This document shows, in pieces, positions 1 to 7,481 of a stretch of DNA of 24,581 nucleotides. How positions within the stretch are numbered: position 1 is the stretch's first letter; every line of letters starts with the position of its first letter. Position numbers and translations under genes: made by a program. The notes beneath the pieces are model-generated. The model did not search any database, had not been told where the DNA came from, and saw only the letters and a list, made by a program, of their open reading frames with translations. Origin of the DNA: Actinomycetota bacterium (lineage in GTDB: Bacteria; Actinomycetota; Actinomycetes; Nanopelagicales; Nanopelagicaceae); the NCBI GenBank assembly GCA_010028225.1, contig RGOY01000002.1, forward strand, positions 1 to 24,581, given 5' to 3'.

Positions 1-696
1 CGAGTAACAAAGAGCGAGCTGATTGATTATGGTCGAGAGGTCGCACACCAGACTTCACATTTCTTTCGCCCGAATTTCTGGGTAAATACTCCCGACATCC
101 TTCCCTTTCATCTACAAAGTGGCGAGAAGAACATCTTTGCAATTCGTGCGCTCCTTGCCTCGACGATGGCTCCTTCCTGGGGAATGTATGCAGGTTATGA
201 ACTTTTCGAAAGTCAACCAGTTGCAGAAGGCAAAGAGGAGTATCTCGACTCCGAGAAGTATGAAATCAAGATTCGCGACTGGGATGAAGCAAGCAAGAAG
301 GGCTTATCGCTTGCCCCCTACATCACGCGGCTCAATGAAATTCGAAGGAGTCACCCCGCTCTCACTCGACTTAGAAACTTGCACTTCCATCCAACCGACT
401 CGGATTCCGTCATTGCCTACTCAAAACGAGAGGGTGATGATCTAGTTTTTGTCGTAGTCAATCTTGATCCAAAAAATCCGGTAGAGACCACAATTCACTG
501 GGAGTTGTGGGTGCTTGGTTTTGAAGCAGAGTCATTCGATCTCATCGATCAACTTGATCAGAGTGCCCATACCTTTACGCCCCACACCAGATTGCGCCTT
601 GACCCCAATCTCATTCATCCCAAGAGCGCTGGCTATAACGTAGGACGAATACTCACGCTTAAAGACCCATCGATACTCTCTCGAAGTAAAAAGTAG
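1..696 (+). CDS. glgE: Maltosyltransferase GlgE, C-terminal part (5' end outside window)
   Basis: This is the last 231 codons of alpha-1,4-glucan:maltose-1-phosphate maltosyltransferase, which adds maltosyl units from maltose-1-phosphate to alpha-glucan in the cytoplasm. The reading frame is open from base 1 to the TAG at 694-696. Visible GH13 subfamily 3 landmarks are the segment RPNFWVNTPDIL at codons 23-34, where the Asp corresponds to the transition-state-stabilising residue known in Streptomyces GlgE, followed by FAIRALLASTMAPSWGMYAG at codons 46-65. The nucleophile and acid/base residues lie upstream, outside the window. An internal ATG at 166 exists but is not the start, because the homology continues upstream of it. 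glgB follows after 10 bases, the usual pairing in actinobacteria. The family assignment is secure; only the missing N-terminus limits the entry. Confidence 0.93.
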   Translation, partial: RVTKSELIDYGREVAHQTSHFFRPNFWVNTPDILPFHLQSGEKNIFAIRALLASTMAPSWGMYAGYELFESQPVAEGKEEYLDSEKYEIKIRDWDEASKKGLSLAPYITRLNEIRRSHPALTRLRNLHFHPTDSDSVIAYSKREGDDLVFVVVNLDPKNPVETTIHWELWVLGFEAESFDLIDQLDQSAHTFTPHTRLRLDPNLIHPKSAGYNVGRILTLKDPSILSRSKK

Positions 697-709
697 TCTT
701 CGCGCTATG
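694..709 (+). promoter_or_regulatory. Candidate leaderless promoter of glgB overlapping the glgE stop
   Basis: TAGTCT at 694-699 fits the actinobacterial -10 consensus TANNNT, and its TAG is also the glgE stop codon. Seven bases separate it from the glgB ATG at 707, which puts the expected transcription start on or next to the start codon. I see no convincing -35 and no Shine-Dalgarno sequence. This would give glgB an internal promoter in addition to read-through from glgE. Confidence 0.5.
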
Positions 710-2626
710 CGAAGCCTTGGCGAGTTCGATCTTCACCTCATCAGCCAAGGGCGACATGAGCGGCTCTGGGAAGCGCTCGGCGCACATGTTCTGAGAGATA
801 GCAGCGGAAAACTCCTTGGCACCCACTTCTCGGTCTGGGCACCAAATGCACGAGCAGTATCTTTGATCGGCGATCACAATTATTGGGATCGAGAAATTAA
901 CTCTCTGAAATCTCTTGGCGACTGTGGTGTCTGGGAGTGCTTCATCGAAGGAGTAGGACCTGGTACTCGCTACAAGTTCGCGATCTGCGGCAACGACGGT
1001 CGCTGGGTCGATCATGCCGATCCCTTAGCTCGCGCAACCGAGGTTCCACCGTTGACCGCATCAGTTGTTGATGAGTCGAACTATCTCTGGCGAGATGAGA
1101 AGTGGATGGATGCTCGAAAAGATTTCAAACCATGGGCATCGCCAGTATCCATCTATGAAGTTCACCTTGGCTCATGGCGTACAGGGCTCACCTATCAAGA
1201 AGCCGCCAAGGAGTTAGGTGAGTACCTCAAAGAGCATGGATTCACGCATGTCGAGTTCTTGCCATTAACCGAACATCCATATTCGCCTTCGTGGGGATAT
1301 CAAGTCACCTCGTACTTTGCCCCCACTTCGCGTTTTGGAAGCCCAGACCATTTGAAATTTCTTATTGATCATCTTCACACTCTTGGTATCGGAGTTATTT
1401 TGGATTGGGTGCCAGCGCACTTTCCTAAAGATGAGTGGGCACTTGCTCGATTTGATGGAACTGCACTTTACGAACATGCAGATCCCAGACTTGGCGAACA
1501 CCCTGATTGGGGAACGTTGATCTTCAACTATGGAAGGAATGAGGTCAGAAATTTTCTTGTAGCAAGTGCACTGTATTGGCTCGAAGAATTCCATATCGAT
1601 GGCCTCCGTGTCGATGCTGTCGCCTCAATGCTCTACCTCGACTATTCACGAAAAGATGGCGATTGGATCGCAAACTCAGAAGGTGGGCGCGAGAACTGGG
1701 ATGCTGTAAAACTTCTTCAAGAGACGAATGCAACCGCTTATCGAAAGTTTCCTGGCGTGATGATGATTGCCGAAGAATCGACTGCATGGGGCGGTGTGAC
1801 TAAGTCGACCGATAGCGGTGGACTTGGCTTTGGCTTCAAATGGAATATGGGGTGGATGCATGACACGCTCTCCTACCTCTCCTTTGATTCAATACATCGC
1901 CAGTACCACCATAACGAGATAACTTTCTCAATTCTCTACGCCTTTAGTGAGAACTTCATACTTCCACTTTCGCATGATGAGGTTGTTCATGGGAAAGGTT
2001 CGCTAGTCGCGAAGATGCCTGGTGATCGCTGGCAGAAGATGGCAACACTTCGCGCCCTCTACGGATATATGTGGGCTCACCCCGGAAAACAGTTGCTCTT
2101 TATGGGAGATGAATTCGCCCAGAATGATGAATGGAGTGAGTCGAGATCATTAGATTGGCATCTTCTTCAATACGATGAGCATCAAGGGATTTCAAAGCTC
2201 GTCACTGATCTCAATACTCGCTACCGAGATTTCACACCACTCTGGCAACAAGACTCAAGCCCCGAAGGTTTCTCCTGGCTTGTGGGTGATGATGCAGCAG
2301 CAAATGTTCTTGCCTTCTCACGCCTCTCAGAGGATGGTCAAGTGCTCGTTTCAATAACCAACTTCTCTCCGGTTCCCCATCATCGCTATCGCCTACCGCT
2401 ACCTGAAGTTTGCCTAACCGAACTTGGCCGACTTCAAACTGGCGTTCAAGATACGAAGGAAGTGGCATGGCGAGAAGTACTCAACACTGACGACCTCAAA
2501 TATGGTGGATCGAATCTTCTCAATCAAGTCTTAATGTCTGAGCGATATGAGAGTCACGGGAAAAGTAACTCATTGGTCATAACGCTTGCTCCGCTTGCGA
2601 CGCATTGGTTTGCACCAGTCCTCTAG
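707..2626 (+). CDS. glgB: 1,4-alpha-glucan branching enzyme GlgB
   Basis: A 639-residue GH13 enzyme that forms alpha-1,6 branches in glycogen or alpha-glucan. The N-terminal CBM48-like region (about residues 30-110, with FSVWAPNA near 41) is followed by the catalytic barrel (about 145-500). Catalytic residues are recognisable: nucleophile D303 in GLRVDAVASM, acid/base E356 in MIAEEST, and D424 in LSHDEVVHGK. The C-terminal beta domain ends in ATHWFAPVL. Many actinobacterial GlgB proteins are about 700 residues or more because of an extra N-terminal module; this one is the shorter form. The ATG at 707 is chosen because it follows the glgE stop closely and sits at ideal leaderless distance from TAGTCT. 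It follows glgE directly, so the pair likely makes the branched product together. Confidence 0.96.
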   Translation: MRSLGEFDLHLISQGRHERLWEALGAHVLRDSSGKLLGTHFSVWAPNARAVSLIGDHNYWDREINSLKSLGDCGVWECFIEGVGPGTRYKFAICGNDGRWVDHADPLARATEVPPLTASVVDESNYLWRDEKWMDARKDFKPWASPVSIYEVHLGSWRTGLTYQEAAKELGEYLKEHGFTHVEFLPLTEHPYSPSWGYQVTSYFAPTSRFGSPDHLKFLIDHLHTLGIGVILDWVPAHFPKDEWALARFDGTALYEHADPRLGEHPDWGTLIFNYGRNEVRNFLVASALYWLEEFHIDGLRVDAVASMLYLDYSRKDGDWIANSEGGRENWDAVKLLQETNATAYRKFPGVMMIAEESTAWGGVTKSTDSGGLGFGFKWNMGWMHDTLSYLSFDSIHRQYHHNEITFSILYAFSENFILPLSHDEVVHGKGSLVAKMPGDRWQKMATLRALYGYMWAHPGKQLLFMGDEFAQNDEWSESRSLDWHLLQYDEHQGISKLVTDLNTRYRDFTPLWQQDSSPEGFSWLVGDDAAANVLAFSRLSEDGQVLVSITNFSPVPHHRYRLPLPEVCLTELGRLQTGVQDTKEVAWREVLNTDDLKYGGSNLLNQVLMSERYESHGKSNSLVITLAPLATHWFAPVL

Positions 2627-2674
2627 CGGTCCTGTAGCAGTCCTACGAGGGACTTCTAGCAAACCTATAGAGGA
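2620..2674. repeat. Five degenerate 11-bp units with hairpin potential, probable bidirectional terminator
   Basis: The gap between convergent glgB and the MFS gene reads as five consecutive 11-base units: CCTCTAGCGGT, CCTGTAGCAGT, CCTACGAGGGA, CTTCTAGCAAA and CCTATAGAGGA. Units 1 and 2 match at 9 of 11 bases; the others are weaker. The array starts in the last glgB codons and contains its TAG stop. An inner hairpin AGTCCT-ACGA-GGGACT (2639-2654) lies inside outer arms CCTCTA (2620-2625) and TAGAGG (2668-2673). A palindrome TGAATATTCA follows at 2679-2688. There is no T-run, so the terminator role is inferred from convergent position and symmetry. Confidence 0.4.
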
Positions 2675-2694
2675 ACTCTGAATATTCAAGTACT

Positions 2695-3894
2695 TCAGGA
2701 TTTTGCCGGGCTCTTCATTACAGCCTTGATATAAAAAGCAACGAGGAAGAAAGCAAGGCCTGGAATGAGAAGTGCGAAAGCAAGTCCTGCAACTTGCGCC
2801 ACCCAAGCCAAGAGAAGTTTGGTAACGAATGTCAGTGCAGTATTTGTGGCACTGAGTTCGGCAAGTGCAACGCTATCGGGGCGTGGACTTCGTTTTGCTG
2901 CGAATGAGAAGAGGTAAGGACCGAGAAAGGACGAGCCGAGGCCGCCGGCGAAGAATGCAGCGAGAAGCGCGAAGAAAGCGAGAGTTGAATTGACTGTCGA
3001 TAAGAGTGCAGAGAGTCCGACGAGCGCGGTGAAGAAAAATCCCCCTGTGACAATAAATGACCTCACAACCGAAACCTCATCGCGACCTTTCATCACTCGG
3101 TGATATCCAAGGCGGCCAATGATCATTGCAGTCATAAAGACAAGATAGGGAACGATCGCCACTCCTTTTTCTTGTTCGAGAATGTCGCGCGTGAAGAGAG
3201 TTGACCAATCTCCTACCGTGATCTCAACCATCAGAACCGAGAGATAGGCGCCAGAGAGAATCCAATCGATACGAAATGACTTGATCATCTCGAGAAAACC
3301 GATGGCTCCATCTTCGTCTCGCACATCGCGCGCAGGAATACAGAGTGCCTTGATTTTCAGGATAGTCACCAACATGATGAGACCAACGATGGCCCCCATC
3401 GTGTTCATATGCCAGGCAAGGGAGACATCATTAGCGATCAGTGTTGCCACGAGTGCCGAGAGCACAGCACCTAGCGTCCACATTCCATGAAGGAACGGGA
3501 TGACATTCGTGCCAAATTCCTTTTGACGATGCATCGTCTGTGTATTAACTGATATGTGATACGACGACCATGACATACCGAATATGAAGTTTGCGACGAA
3601 GAAGACGACTGGGCTATGGGTATTGGAGATGACTAAGAGGCAGACAATCATCGCGGCGACGCTGGAGAAGAGGACAGGAAAAGTTCCGATCTTGTGGATG
3701 AAATGACCCATAGTCATGAGAGAGAGAAAAGCACCAAAAGTGCCGAAGCCAACCAGCGTTCCGAATGTTCCGTACGTGACATCAAGATTTGCTTTGAGAT
3801 CTGGAAAGCGTGGCGCGAGGGCCATCACGAAGAAGCCGAAGGTAAAGAAGAGTGTAGTGAGTGCTATTCGCTCACTTCGGGGAAAACTTCTCAA
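2695..3894 (-). CDS. MFS transporter, YbjJ-like
   Basis: A 399-residue integral membrane protein with roughly twelve hydrophobic segments, as in the major facilitator superfamily. The N-terminus (FFTFGFFVMALAPRFPDLKANL, residues about 16-37, quoted in part: GFFVMALAPRFPDLK) and the central segment EITVGDWSTLF resemble the YbjJ-like branch, whose substrates are mostly unknown. The start is TTG at 3894, overlapping the TGA stop of the upstream gene as TTGA, which suggests translational coupling. It is the last gene of the meaB - thioredoxin-like - MFS series. The substrate cannot be read from the sequence. A link to acyl-CoA or B12 metabolism would rest only on the neighbours. Confidence 0.85.
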   Translation of the reverse strand: MRSFPRSERIALTTLFFTFGFFVMALAPRFPDLKANLDVTYGTFGTLVGFGTFGAFLSLMTMGHFIHKIGTFPVLFSSVAAMIVCLLVISNTHSPVVFFVANFIFGMSWSSYHISVNTQTMHRQKEFGTNVIPFLHGMWTLGAVLSALVATLIANDVSLAWHMNTMGAIVGLIMLVTILKIKALCIPARDVRDEDGAIGFLEMIKSFRIDWILSGAYLSVLMVEITVGDWSTLFTRDILEQEKGVAIVPYLVFMTAMIIGRLGYHRVMKGRDEVSVVRSFIVTGGFFFTALVGLSALLSTVNSTLAFFALLAAFFAGGLGSSFLGPYLFSFAAKRSPRPDSVALAELSATNTALTFVTKLLLAWVAQVAGLAFALLIPGLAFFLVAFYIKAVMKSPAKS

Positions 3895-4844
3895 AAGAGA
3901 GCGCTCGCTAAATCTCTGCGCGCCTTAATGAGAACAGGGTCATCGGCAGGGACAACTAAGAAGAGTGAAAAGAGATGCTCTTTTGCGACCTTTCGGATAT
4001 CGCCGGGGTTGGCCTTGATGAATGCAATTAAGCGAGAGAAGCCTTGGGCGAAGTTTCCCGAGGCTATCTCAATATCCGCCGCCAGCTTTATCGCTTCAAA
4101 ATCAGTTGGATTCTCATCGGCTCGCTTCAATGCTTCTGCAGGATTACTGCCTTCGGTTCGGATCATCAATTCACATTGGGCAAGGCCTTGCTTTGCCATG
4201 GAGTCGCTTGGCTTTCGCTCAATTAGTCGTCGGAAAGATTGAGCCGCACTCTGGAAATCTCCTCGTTCTATTGCTTGGTATGCCTCTTCTTCTTCGGGCT
4301 CAGCAGAATTTTGAAGACTTTGTTGAGCCTCGTTTGAATCTGTCAGTGTCATACCTTGTTGTGTCGCAAGTTCCATTATCTTGTTGACAACCAAGCGAAG
4401 CGATGCCTCTTCTGGAGGTAACTGAGGAATGGGTAGAGCCTTTTCCTGGATAAATGCAATGGCTGCGGGAATCGCAGTAATTCGAAGCGCCTGAGCGAGC
4501 TCTGGGGATTTATCGAAAGAGAATGCTCCAAGCTTCCACTTACCGCCATCCTCCCCCGCGAGTTTGGCAAGGAGTGCGAGCATCTCTTGTGAACCTTTTG
4601 CTCGCTCACTCCAGACAAAAATTACAACTGGGTGACGATTAGAGTACTCAATGAAGTCTGTGACGATGTTCGCTTCAGTGACTTCATTCAGCGCAGAAGA
4701 TGCGCCTCTGCTCCCGCTATCTCCCGATTTTGCTGGAGATCCTTGAGGGCGAGCGAGACTTGAGAGGTCATAAGCACGGGAGAAGTTGCTGGGAAGTTTG
4801 CCTAACTTGCCAGAGGGGATACCAGAACCACCAGGGATGCTCAC
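3891..4844 (-). CDS. Thioredoxin-like TPR protein (YbbN-type, no CXXC)
   Basis: A 317-residue cytosolic protein. Residues 1-55 are a low-complexity Gly/Ser-rich lead, about 55-160 a thioredoxin fold, and about 185-317 helical TPR-like repeats. The fold is marked by VVIFVWSERAKGSQ at the active-site loop (W78) and TAIPAAIAF (cis-Pro P126). The redox CXXC motif is absent, replaced by SERA after the Trp, so it cannot act as an ordinary thioredoxin. The domain order matches the YbbN/CnoX co-chaperone family and the actinobacterial Rv1324-type protein, which lies in the same neighbourhood in M. tuberculosis. The ATG at 4844 lies 21 bases after meaB and the stop overlaps the MFS start by four bases, so the genes are probably co-transcribed. 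Confidence 0.82.
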   Translation of the reverse strand: MSIPGGSGIPSGKLGKLPSNFSRAYDLSSLARPQGSPAKSGDSGSRGASSALNEVTEANIVTDFIEYSNRHPVVIFVWSERAKGSQEMLALLAKLAGEDGGKWKLGAFSFDKSPELAQALRITAIPAAIAFIQEKALPIPQLPPEEASLRLVVNKIMELATQQGMTLTDSNEAQQSLQNSAEPEEEEAYQAIERGDFQSAAQSFRRLIERKPSDSMAKQGLAQCELMIRTEGSNPAEALKRADENPTDFEAIKLAADIEIASGNFAQGFSRLIAFIKANPGDIRKVAKEHLFSLFLVVPADDPVLIKARRDLASALF

Positions 4845-4865
4845 TGCTCTATTCTCTCAATCAAA

Positions 4866-5675
4866 TCAACTCTGTGATCTCTTGCCCAGCAATGCTTGGT
4901 GCGAGGTAATCACTTCCCAGAGTCGATCCACACCTTCGCCTCGCTCCATTGTTCCTGTAAGGACTGCGCGGTCCCACTGATGCGCACTGCCAGGAATCTT
5001 CTTCCCGGGGGATAGCGCCAGAGAGCGCTCGACTTCTCGGGCAAGCTCTTCTGCGCCGCCGCGATCGGCTTTATTGATGAGGTAGATATCACCAATCTCC
5101 ATCACTCCAGCTTTCGCAATCTGGATTCCATCTCCCATTCCAGGGGCGAGCAATATCAAGACGGTGTCGGCATGGCGCATCACATCAACTTCGCTCTGCC
5201 CTACTCCCACTGTTTCCAGGATGATGACAGTGAAGCCGGCCTTTCGCATGAGATAAGCGACGCTATCTGTTGCACGCGAAAGCCCGCCAAGAGCGCCGCG
5301 GGTTGCAAGTGACCTAATGAAAACTTCTTTGTCAGTGAAGTGTTCTGTTAATCGGATTCGATCACCAAGTAGCGCCCCTCCAGTCAGAACAGAGGAGGGA
5401 TCAACTGCGATCACAGCAATCTTCTCCCCTCGAGCGCGAAGAAAGGTAATCAATGCCGCTGTCGTTGTGGACTTGCCGACACCCGGTGAACCTGTGATGC
5501 CGAGAATACGAACATCTGAGGCTTTGCCAAATTCGCCCTCCAGTGAAGAAGCAGAGAGATCTTCATCTTCAACGATGGAGAGCGCTCGTGCGAGAGCGCG
5601 GTGATCGCCACTCTCGATTTTCTCCATCAAGGTAGCAAGGCGCGCCAGAGCGGGTGCTTTGTCTGCAGGCGACAT
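4866..5675 (-). CDS. meaB: Methylmalonyl-CoA mutase-associated GTPase MeaB
   Basis: A 269-residue G3E-family P-loop GTPase of the MeaB/ArgK type. It chaperones adenosylcobalamin loading and protects methylmalonyl-CoA mutase or a related B12 mutase. Walker A is GSPGVGKS (residues 62-69), the switch region contains ETVGVGQSE (about 154-162), and the base-recognition motif is NKAD (201-204). Family members usually run to about 310-330 residues with a C-terminal dimerisation arm; this one ends soon after the GTPase core. The ATG at 5675 is preferred over an in-frame GTG at 5684, because the GTG overlaps a good -10 hexamer (TATCGT) whose expected transcription start is that ATG. It is divergent from methylmalonyl-CoA epimerase with only 19 bases between, which supports the pathway assignment. 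Confidence 0.92.
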   Translation of the reverse strand: MSPADKAPALARLATLMEKIESGDHRALARALSIVEDEDLSASSLEGEFGKASDVRILGITGSPGVGKSTTTAALITFLRARGEKIAVIAVDPSSVLTGGALLGDRIRLTEHFTDKEVFIRSLATRGALGGLSRATDSVAYLMRKAGFTVIILETVGVGQSEVDVMRHADTVLILLAPGMGDGIQIAKAGVMEIGDIYLINKADRGGAEELAREVERSLALSPGKKIPGSAHQWDRAVLTGTMERGEGVDRLWEVITSHQALLGKRSQS

Positions 5676-5682
5676 ACCTGAC

Positions 5683-5688
5683 ACGATA
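5683..5688 (-). promoter_or_regulatory. Candidate leaderless promoter (-10) of meaB
   Basis: On the minus strand TATCGT (5688-5683) matches TANNNT and ends seven bases before the meaB ATG at 5675. The 19-base gap to the divergent epimerase ATG at 5695 must therefore hold both core promoters. For the epimerase only a weak hexamer, CACGAT at 5682-5687, stands seven bases upstream. The two -10 sites overlap almost completely, so the genes may compete for polymerase. Confidence 0.42.
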
Positions 5689-5694
5689 CGACAT

Positions 5695-6174
5695 ATGAGC
5701 GATGCTCTCCACAGTAACGCGCCCGATGGCTCTGGTGATGGTGCTCTCGCTGAAGCGATTCCGGGAATTATCGGTATCGATCATGTGGGAGTAGCGGTCT
5801 CGAATCTTGAAGAAGCAATCGCTTTCTATCGCCTTTCTTTTGGCGCGACGCTCGTTCATCGAGAGAAGAACGAGGCGCAGAAAGTCGAAGAAGCGATGGT
5901 CAGGATTGGTGATTCGACGATTCAACTTCTCGCACCGACTGATCCAACATCTGCCATTGCCCGTTTTCTAGATCAGCGAGGACCAGGAGTCCAACAACTT
6001 GCCTATCGAGTGAGGGATATCGAGGCGGCGATGAGTGCAGTGACAAAACTTGGAATGCGCTTGCTCTACACGACTGCTCAACGAGGAACTGCCAATTCAA
6101 AAATTAATTTCATTCACCCTAAGGACTGTGGTGGCGTACTCGTGGAGTTGGTCGAACCTGCATCCATGCGATAA
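5695..6174 (+). CDS. mce: Methylmalonyl-CoA epimerase (VOC family)
   Basis: A 159-residue vicinal-oxygen-chelate protein that interconverts (S)- and (R)-methylmalonyl-CoA, needed when propionyl-CoA carbon passes through the B12-dependent mutase. Two beta-alpha-beta-beta-beta modules are visible. Expected metal ligands are H30 in GIDHVGVAV, Q77 in DSTIQLLAP and E151 in GVLVELVEP. The fourth position, His in the Propionibacterium enzyme, is Gln here (Q101 in GVQQLAYRV); from memory some mycobacterial homologues share this. The ATG at 5695 is chosen over an upstream in-frame TTG at 5659, because the extension would overlap meaB and adds no family sequence. Its 3' end overlaps the convergent DUF4032 gene by 61 bases. 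Confidence 0.9.
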   Translation: MSDALHSNAPDGSGDGALAEAIPGIIGIDHVGVAVSNLEEAIAFYRLSFGATLVHREKNEAQKVEEAMVRIGDSTIQLLAPTDPTSAIARFLDQRGPGVQQLAYRVRDIEAAMSAVTKLGMRLLYTTAQRGTANSKINFIHPKDCGGVLVELVEPASMR

Positions 6175-7424
6175 GGCAGAATCGATTTGATGTAATCGGC
6201 AGTGGCAAAATCAAGTCCCACATCCCCACCTGCCTTCTCACCGAGATACCAACGATGTTCCAGTACCTCATGGAAGACTTGCGCATCTTCCACTCGTCCC
6301 CGCAATGTCGTTGGAATTTGGTTTATGACTCTATTGAAAACTTCATCTAGCCAAATTGGAGCAACTTCTGCGATCGAAGGACGAGGTTCTTTAATTCTCT
6401 GGTAGTACCGATCAAAGGATGCGAGTATTCGTTTGGCCTGTATCTCCTCGGTTGAAAGCCCCATCAACTCTTGCAACCTCAGCTTGTGATAATCCGGTGC
6501 AACAACTTTCGGACGGAAATTGAGTCGATGACCTTCGCCATCGAACGTGACTTCAACCTCTTCAACTGCGAAACCTAAATCTTGTACAGATCTCATCGCT
6601 CGCTCAACTGCATGTCGATCGGATGCATCAAGACTTTGTGGCTCTGTCAGCGCGCTCCAGAGTCTTCGATATCTTCGCAAGAGCCCATCACTTGCTCGAA
6701 CTGGATCTAGCCCGGGAAAGATCGTTTCAGAGAGGGTGATGTCTTCGAGTTCTGCTGCCACATTGAAATGGGCGATCTGCAAGTCATGCTCGCGCTGTCC
6801 GTTACTGAGACGATCTTGAAACTCCCCAGTCTCCGCATCGACAAGGTAGGCGGCATAACCGTCGGCATCGCGACGAAACAATGTGTTCGAAAGCGAGCAA
6901 TCCCCCCACCAGAATCCCAAGAGATGCAGTCGCACAAGCAGGAGTGCAAGTGCGTTAGCCATATTCTCAATCTCGCTACCGGTCACTTTGCCGCCAATTA
7001 CCCCGCTCAGCACTACGCGATACGGCAATGAGAAAGGAAGGAATCGAGTCACGAGAGCTGATGGCAATTCTTCGCCTTGATCGCTCTGTCGCCCCGTGAC
7101 AACGGCAATCGGATCTACCGAGGGAGCTCCACGATGGCTTAACTCGCGAAGGATCTGATACTCACGATTGGCGAACTCATCATTGGTCTCTTTAATGGCG
7201 TAAATCTCGCCCTCACTGCTAGCACTTTCACTCTGGGCACGAACAAGTCGAACGATGTGGCGAGAGATACCGCGTTGTTGGGCAAGGGTCGGATCCTCAG
7301 GCCACTCTTCGAGCGCAACCTCCCAGGGAAGATGCGAGAGCGCTGAGATTTCATCGCCAAGTCCCGTGATGCGAAGTGCCTCGGGATGAGAGTCATTAAT
7401 GCGGTGTTGTGGTGAGCGAGACAC
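6114..7424 (-). CDS. DUF4032 protein with lipopolysaccharide-kinase-like fold
   Basis: A 436-residue protein typical of actinobacteria. The opening LPWEVALEEWPED and GISRHIVRLVR (about 32-62) identify the DUF4032 family. Kinase-like signatures follow: YAIKE (K78), a possible partner E88, the loop WWGDCSLSNTLF (D175, N180) and YLVDAETGEF (D196). These match the Lys, catalytic-loop Asp/Asn and metal-binding Asp of protein- and sugar-kinase folds, so phosphotransfer is plausible but no substrate is known to me. The C-terminal part (about 310-436) is the DUF4032 extension. The GTG start at 7424 is supported by a -10 hexamer six bases upstream. The 3' end runs 61 bases into the epimerase gene on the opposite strand. 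Confidence 0.83.
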   Translation of the reverse strand: MSRSPQHRINDSHPEALRITGLGDEISALSHLPWEVALEEWPEDPTLAQQRGISRHIVRLVRAQSESASSEGEIYAIKETNDEFANREYQILRELSHRGAPSVDPIAVVTGRQSDQGEELPSALVTRFLPFSLPYRVVLSGVIGGKVTGSEIENMANALALLLVRLHLLGFWWGDCSLSNTLFRRDADGYAAYLVDAETGEFQDRLSNGQREHDLQIAHFNVAAELEDITLSETIFPGLDPVRASDGLLRRYRRLWSALTEPQSLDASDRHAVERAMRSVQDLGFAVEEVEVTFDGEGHRLNFRPKVVAPDYHKLRLQELMGLSTEEIQAKRILASFDRYYQRIKEPRPSIAEVAPIWLDEVFNRVINQIPTTLRGRVEDAQVFHEVLEHRWYLGEKAGGDVGLDFATADYIKSILPYRMDAGSTNSTSTPPQSLG

Positions 7425-7430
7425 TCGCAG

Positions 7431-7436
7431 ATTCTA
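7431..7436 (-). promoter_or_regulatory. Candidate leaderless promoter (-10) of the DUF4032 gene
   Basis: TAGAAT on the minus strand (7436-7431) ends six bases before the GTG at 7424. No Shine-Dalgarno sequence is visible. It shares a 57-base gap with the divergent AI-2E permease promoter. Confidence 0.5.
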
Positions 7437-7468
7437 GGAGAATCGATCGGAAGATGTTTAAGTCAAAC

Positions 7469-7474
7469 TAGACT
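7469..7474 (+). promoter_or_regulatory. Candidate leaderless promoter (-10) of the AI-2E family permease
   Basis: TAGACT at 7469-7474 is followed by seven bases and then the GTG at 7482. The same hexamer with the same spacing precedes the alpha/beta hydrolase and the atpZ-like gene. No clear -35 is seen. Confidence 0.52.
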
Positions 7475-7481
7475 GCGCACT

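Noticed and set aside
3694..4242. 182-codon plus-strand open frame
   Set aside because: It lies across the MFS and thioredoxin-like genes, shows low-complexity Lys/Glu/Ser sequence and no recognisable domain. It is a shadow of the coding strands.
4866..5684. meaB start at GTG 5684
   Set aside because: It overlaps the TATCGT hexamer, which fits a -10 for ATG 5675. The three extra residues add nothing conserved. Kept only as an alternative.
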